From Culex pipiens pallens (Eukaryota > Arthropoda > Insecta > Diptera > Culicidae), in contig NC_068937.1 in NCBI RefSeq assembly GCF_016801865.2, forward strand, positions 12,457,605 through 12,521,604: a DNA stretch of 64,000 nt. Direction: 5' to 3'. A program made the position numbers and the translations under genes. The number at the start of each line of letters is the position of its first letter. Position 1 is the first letter of the stretch. The notes beneath the pieces were generated by a model. It had not been told where the DNA came from. It worked only from the letters and a program-made list of their open reading frames with translations, and searched no databases. Shown here in pieces: positions 59,884 through 64,000 of the stretch.

Positions 59884-60580
59884 CGTGGTCGTAAAAAATA
59901 TGCGGAGTGAAAAGTGATTTCTTTTGTGATTTTCAAAGCCCTTCCTATATCATCGTTGATCGGAAGGCACGGCGTCGGGTGGATTGTTTTTAAATTTTTT
60001 GAATAAGGTTTAATTTTGTTTTGCGGTGAAAAAGCCAATTCTATATAATGAACGAAAGACGCACTGACAATTTGGATCGTCGAGTTAATAGTGGAGCAAA
60101 ATAACTGTGTGATTTTGTGTGTTAACCAGAAAGACTTTCCCATAGCATCGTTGCTCGGAAGGCTCGCCGACGGGTCTGTTATGAAAGTCCTTCCCATAGC
60201 GTCGTAGCTCGGGAGGCATCGAAAAGCCAATACCTTATCCTACTAACCCAAAAAAAAATTTATCACGTGATGCTTGAAGGAGATGCTGTGGATTCAACGG
60301 TCTCAAGCGGTATCAACAAGTATATAGCGAAAAACTGTGTGCTTGATGAGTCTGCAACTTCAACTATCGGACTAACATTCCTCCCTTTCGTTGAACTGCA
60401 GGCTTCTTGGGAGGGCGCCGGTATTGACTAATAAAGTCGGGGTCTTCAGGGGTTAAACAGTGAACGGATGGTTGGCTCCCACTGATCATTTTTGATTCAT
60501 TGTTTAACTTCAGCTGATCTGTCAATAACGGAGTAGCAGCTCATTGGCAGTCAACCATGCTCATGCTCATGCTCATGCTC
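59884..60580 (+). mobile_element. 697-bp retroposon with (CATGCT)n tail
   Basis: A perfect 20-bp repeat (AAACAGTGCG...) flanks it at 59864-59883 and 60581-60600. The body carries three copies of a near-palindromic CCTTCC-ATAGC-TCGT-GCTCGGAAGGC motif (about 59940, 60135, 60187) and ends with TCAATAACGGAGTAGCAGCT and a CATGCT repeat tail. It matches the 3' part of 39674-41954. No intact ORF. LINE-mobilised and non-autonomous. Confidence 0.88.
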
Positions 60581-60825
60581 AAACAGTGCGCCCGTACACT
60601 GAAAATTTACATTACACAGTTTTCAGTTTGTTTTTACACATTTGCATGGGACTTTTGAGTTCAACCAGAATAACACACTTCGTGTTACGGTAGCAATATG
60701 TATAATACTAATTCTCAGTGTTTGTTATCTGAACTTCCAAGATGGCGGCTTCTTCGCTACCCCCTGATAAAAACATTAGAAATAAAATTTTGTTGTTTTT
60801 TTTGTCATTACCAGTTGAAACAAAT

Positions 60826-61083
60826 GGTACGTTCGTTTGAACAGTCGGTGCGGCACTGAGTGCCACACTCGTCGGTGCCAGTTTTAGTTCAATCGAACGT
60901 CATGTGTCAGTGTGCGTGGAACTCGCATGAAACTGAAAAAAATATCGAGTGCGGCACTAGAGTTTCATTTCCAAGATGGCGGCGAAACACGTGCGGAACT
61001 AGAGTGAGGTTCTTCAAAAAAAATCACTTTGACAGCTCTGAGTGAGGCACTCAGTGCGGAACTAGCTTTCAAACAAACGTACC
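60826..61083. mobile_element. 258-bp MITE with GGTACGTTYGTTTGAA ends
   Basis: The first about 45 bases are mirrored at the right end (CACTCAGTGCGG...TTCAAACAAACGTACC). The interior repeats GAGTGCGGCACT-type phrases. No clear duplication. Non-coding. Confidence 0.8.
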
Positions 61084-61176
61084 AAAAGCTTCAAAAAACT
61101 TTCTGTTGAATTTTAAAAAATAGCTTTATAGTTATAATTATTGTTAAGCTTTCGGTTGTTTTTCAAAGATTAATTA

Positions 61177-62910
61177 CAGGGTTGTTACGGACGGCGCGGA
61201 TCGCGCGAATGGCGCGTTTCGTGCGGATAGCGCGGATCTGGCGCGGATTTGCTGGCTAATTTTGCTCAGGCGCGGATTTCTTTTGAGTTTTGAGTAATGA
61301 TTTTTAACCTTATTTATTTTTAATTTCATACTGGATTTATTCAATTTTTAATTTTGTAAATCAAATATTACAAACATTTCCCGAAGATATAGACATTAGA
61401 ATGTGTAACAAAAACTATTATTGGGGCTTGTTCAGGTGGGCGCTAAATATGAGCTTGATTGAACGTTACAGAAGCTGGCCTCCACTTTCGAATTTTGGAA
61501 TGGAATTTCATCGGTAAAAATATTTTTTTCTATATTTGAACATTCTTGGTAAAAATAAAAAGATCAGAACATTCCAAATTCAAAGCTTTGGAAATTCAAA
61601 AAATCGAAAAAAAAATGTTTTTATAGTTTTTATAATAACAAAAAAAAATTAAAATACATATTAATTTTTTTTCGAAATTTCTAAAATCGTAATTTAAAAA
61701 TCTGAATTTCGAAATTCAAAATTTTGGCAATCTGAAATTCAAAATACAAATTCTAAACTTCTATAATTCTAAAATTCTAAAATTTTAATATTCTAAAATT
61801 CTAAAATTCCAAAAATTCTAAAATTCTAAAATTCTAAAATTCTAAACTTCTAAAATTCTAAAAGTCTAAAATTCTAAAATTCTAAAATTCTAAAATTCTA
61901 AAATTCTAAAATTCTAAAATTCCAAAATTCTTAAATTCTAAAATTCTAATATTCTAATATTCTAAAATTCTAAAATTCTAAAATTCTAAAATTCTAAAAT
62001 TCTGAAATTCTAAAATTCTAAAATTCTAAACTTCTAAAATTCTAAAATTCTAAAATTCTTAAATTCTTAAATTCTTAAATTCTTAAATTCTTAAATTCTT
62101 AAATTCTTAAATTCTTAAATTCTAAAATTCTTAAATTCTTAAATTCTTAAATTCTTAAATTCTTAAATTCTTAAATTCTAAAATTCTTAAATTCTTAAAT
62201 TCTTAAATTCTTAAATTCTTAAATTCTTAAATTCTTAAATTCTTAAATTCTTAAATTCTTAAATTCTTAAATTCTTAAATTCTTAAATTCTTAAATTCTT
62301 AAATTCTTAAATTATTAAATTATTAAATTAGTAAATTCTTAAATTATTAAATTAGTAAATTCTTAAACGTTTTTATTTTTATATTCTTAGTTCTTAAATT
62401 CTTAAATTCTTGAATTCCACAATTTTTAAGTCCTGTTTTATGTAAGAGGTTTTCAAATTATGGGAAGACATTATTTTAAATATTGGAAATTAAATTTCTT
62501 TCGGAGTGAAATTTTAGCGAGGATTTTGGATTACAAACTGTATAAAAATTCTTAGATTTTGAATATTTAGACTTTCGAAATTAAAAATTTTATCATATTA
62601 TAATTTTAGATTTTGATTTAATTTTGAGGTTATATTTTTGAAGTTAAATTTTTAGGTTTTTAAATATTGTATTTTTTATTTTAAAGATTTTTTTTTCATG
62701 ACCCTTGCCTTGACCGTCTCTTGAAGATTTTTTTTTTTTTCAAACATAAAACGAGTTTTTTTAATCAAATACTTTCTGAATTAGTTTTTCTTTATTAAAA
62801 AATAAAATTTTAAATGTTGGTCGCGATATTTTTTTTATGGCGTGGATTTTGTGCGGTTTCGGATTTTAGGTCGGCGCTAATTTTTTTTCGACTCTCCCGT
62901 AACAACCCTG
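61177..62910. mobile_element. 1.7-kb TIR element enclosing an 8-bp minisatellite
   Basis: CAGGGTTGTTACGG at the left is exactly mirrored at the right (CCGTAACAACCCTG). TA lies outside both ends. Subterminal DNA is GCGCGGA-rich at the left and has GGCGTGGATTTTGTGCGG at the right. The interior has no transposase but includes a fragment related to the end of the 26413-30306 foldback (near 61398-61480) and the minisatellite. Confidence 0.75.
61745..62425. repeat. 8-bp minisatellite, AAAATTCT switching to TAAATTCT
   Basis: About 680 bases of an 8-bp unit. Up to about 62045 the unit is mostly AAAATTCT; after that it is mostly TAAATTCT. The change is abrupt and implies separate expansions of two variants. 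Confidence 0.9.
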
Positions 62911-63371
62911 TATTTATGCATTATTTAAAATAATGTTTCCATTTTTGAAGTGAAATTTTTAGGAGCTTATTATTAAGTTTTTTTACTATTACTGTCAGTA
63001 GCTTGATTTTTTTTTAGTTTTTTTTACCTTTTTATTTTATTAACTTTTTTATGAAGAGTTTTTTTTTATTCGAAATCATTCTTCCGGTAAGAAATGTCTA
63101 TTATTTGAGGTTCTGGAAAAGTCGGGAAAAAATCGGGAATTTGAAAATGGGATTTGAGTGGTCACCCTAATGTTTCAATAAACCATTCAATTATTTTTTT
63201 CTGCTTTTTGGTTGTATTTGAATATTAAAACAAAATTAAAGCTGCAGGAAACAATACTCATAAATTCATTGTTATCACGCAAATTTGTGACAGTAGCATA
63301 ACTATAATGATGTATATAAAGTAAATTATGGTACTTCTATTTTTTTTTAAATTATTGTTATTTCTTTACAG
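62911..63371. other. AT-rich end of intron 1
   Basis: AT-rich intronic DNA leading to the acceptor TTTCTTTACAG. Nothing else recognised. Confidence 0.5.
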
Positions 63372-63524
63372 GAGCGCCGTACGAGCTATCCTCCGCCAGT
63401 CCGGAAACCGACAGCAGTTCCGCGGAGGATGCGGCGGCAGCGGCCGCGGCCAGTGCGGCCTCGCTCGCCCTCGGACGGGTGTACGCGGCCACCTCGCTGC
63501 CGGCGCACATCTGGTCCTTGAATG
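63372..63524 (+). CDS. coding exon 2 of the probable ZNRF1/2-like gene (partial gene)
   Basis: Acceptor TTTCTTTACAG precedes GAGCGCCGTACGAG, which completes a Gly codon from exon 1. It encodes APYELSSASPETDSSSAEDA, a poly-Ala run and ...LGRVYAATSLPAHIWSLN, then the donor G-GTGAGT. SLPAH followed by a hydrophobic stretch is where ZNRF proteins lead into the zinc finger. Phase 1 to the next exon, which is outside the window. Intron 1 is 4.5 kb and filled with transposons. The minus ORF over this exon is a shadow. Confidence 0.65.
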
Positions 63525-63665
63525 GTGAGTTCTCCCAGCTTCTAAGCTTCGTTTACGGTGTGGGAACAGGTTCAACAGCTGATTTTTATTACGTATTGCA
63601 TTTTCGCAGGTAAATCCCACGGGCAGATTACATTTCGAATCCTTTTCCCCGACGACGACGCAATC

Positions 63666-63689
63666 AAAGGGGATGGCGCCATCCCCTTT
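63666..63689. other. perfect 24-bp palindrome
   Basis: AAAGGGGATGGC is followed directly by its exact complement. It lies in the intron after exon 2. The function is unknown; it may be the end of a repeat or a dimeric protein-binding site. Confidence 0.7.
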
Positions 63690-64000
63690 TAGCCAGTCCC
63701 AGACAAAGGATCTGACACGTACCAAAAGTACCTACACTCTTTGTCTGTCCTACGAAAAGCACTTGATACAGCAGAAGGAACCTTAAAAGTTACCCCCTTT
63801 TATATCCCCGTTCGTACCTGCTTCTAATGGTATTCTGACAAAAATAATAGTAATAACGAAACGTAAAAAAGAATCGAAAATCCGTCGTCCACAGGTAACA
63901 ACTGTTGGACAACAACTCGACCGAAAGGGGACAAGAAGAAAGCACATTGCGATGATTGCAATTGCGGAGCTTCTTTTCAAATATGTATGAAAAGGGTCAA
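63690..64000 (+). other. intron 2 of the ZNRF-like gene, to the window end
   Basis: Intronic by position after the donor at 63525. Nothing coding seen. Confidence 0.45.

Overview
This is a eukaryotic, insect-type window: GC-rich coding blocks, GT-AG introns and very AT-rich intergenic DNA packed with short transposons. The best-supported gene encodes virilizer (VIRMA), a subunit of the m6A methyltransferase complex, about 1,857 residues in four exons on the minus strand (38013-52613). The repeat content (many MITEs, tRNA-derived SINEs, Jockey-like gag remnants, satellite) fits a culicine mosquito, probably Culex; that species call is inference, since no search could be run.

Layout. 1-1500: 9/10-bp minisatellites. 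1501-9100: AT-rich DNA with a foldback element (4751-6012) hit by a SINE, a TIR element with a tRNA-Leu-like core, and a ~950-bp element split by a hairpin MITE. 9140-9740: GC-rich non-repetitive island. 10722-15962: a transposon-like element whose interior has expanded into a 164-bp satellite, itself hit by a retroposon that carries four 128-bp repeats. 16015-17166: a SINE and a piggyBac-type MITE. 17167-26412: mostly AT-rich, with GC-rich islands at 19350-20640 and 24280-25010 that may be promoters or leader exons. 26413-30306: a very long inverted repeat interrupted by an hAT-type element, which holds another TIR element. 30960-32360: nested retroelement remnants. 33007-33612: an intact GC-rich ORF of unknown function. 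34400-36600: more MITEs. 38013-52613: virilizer; its 8.9-kb intron 2 holds a minisatellite, a 2.3-kb retroposon, a poly(A) retrosequence and an ORF1-only Jockey-like remnant. 52931-58736: MITEs, then a GC-rich leader. 58737-63524: the first two coding exons of a plus-strand gene whose predicted product begins with a myristoylation-type MG sequence and resembles ZNRF1/2 E3 ligases; it continues past the window.

The genes do not form an operon or a visible pathway. The most notable content is repeat biology: six retroposed inserts with 16-25 bp target-site duplications (five of them with simple-repeat tails rather than plain poly(A)), several TIR elements with pol III-like tRNA cores, and a satellite born inside a transposon. 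Many of these can be shown directly because the duplicated target sites, and in two cases the empty sites, are visible in the window.
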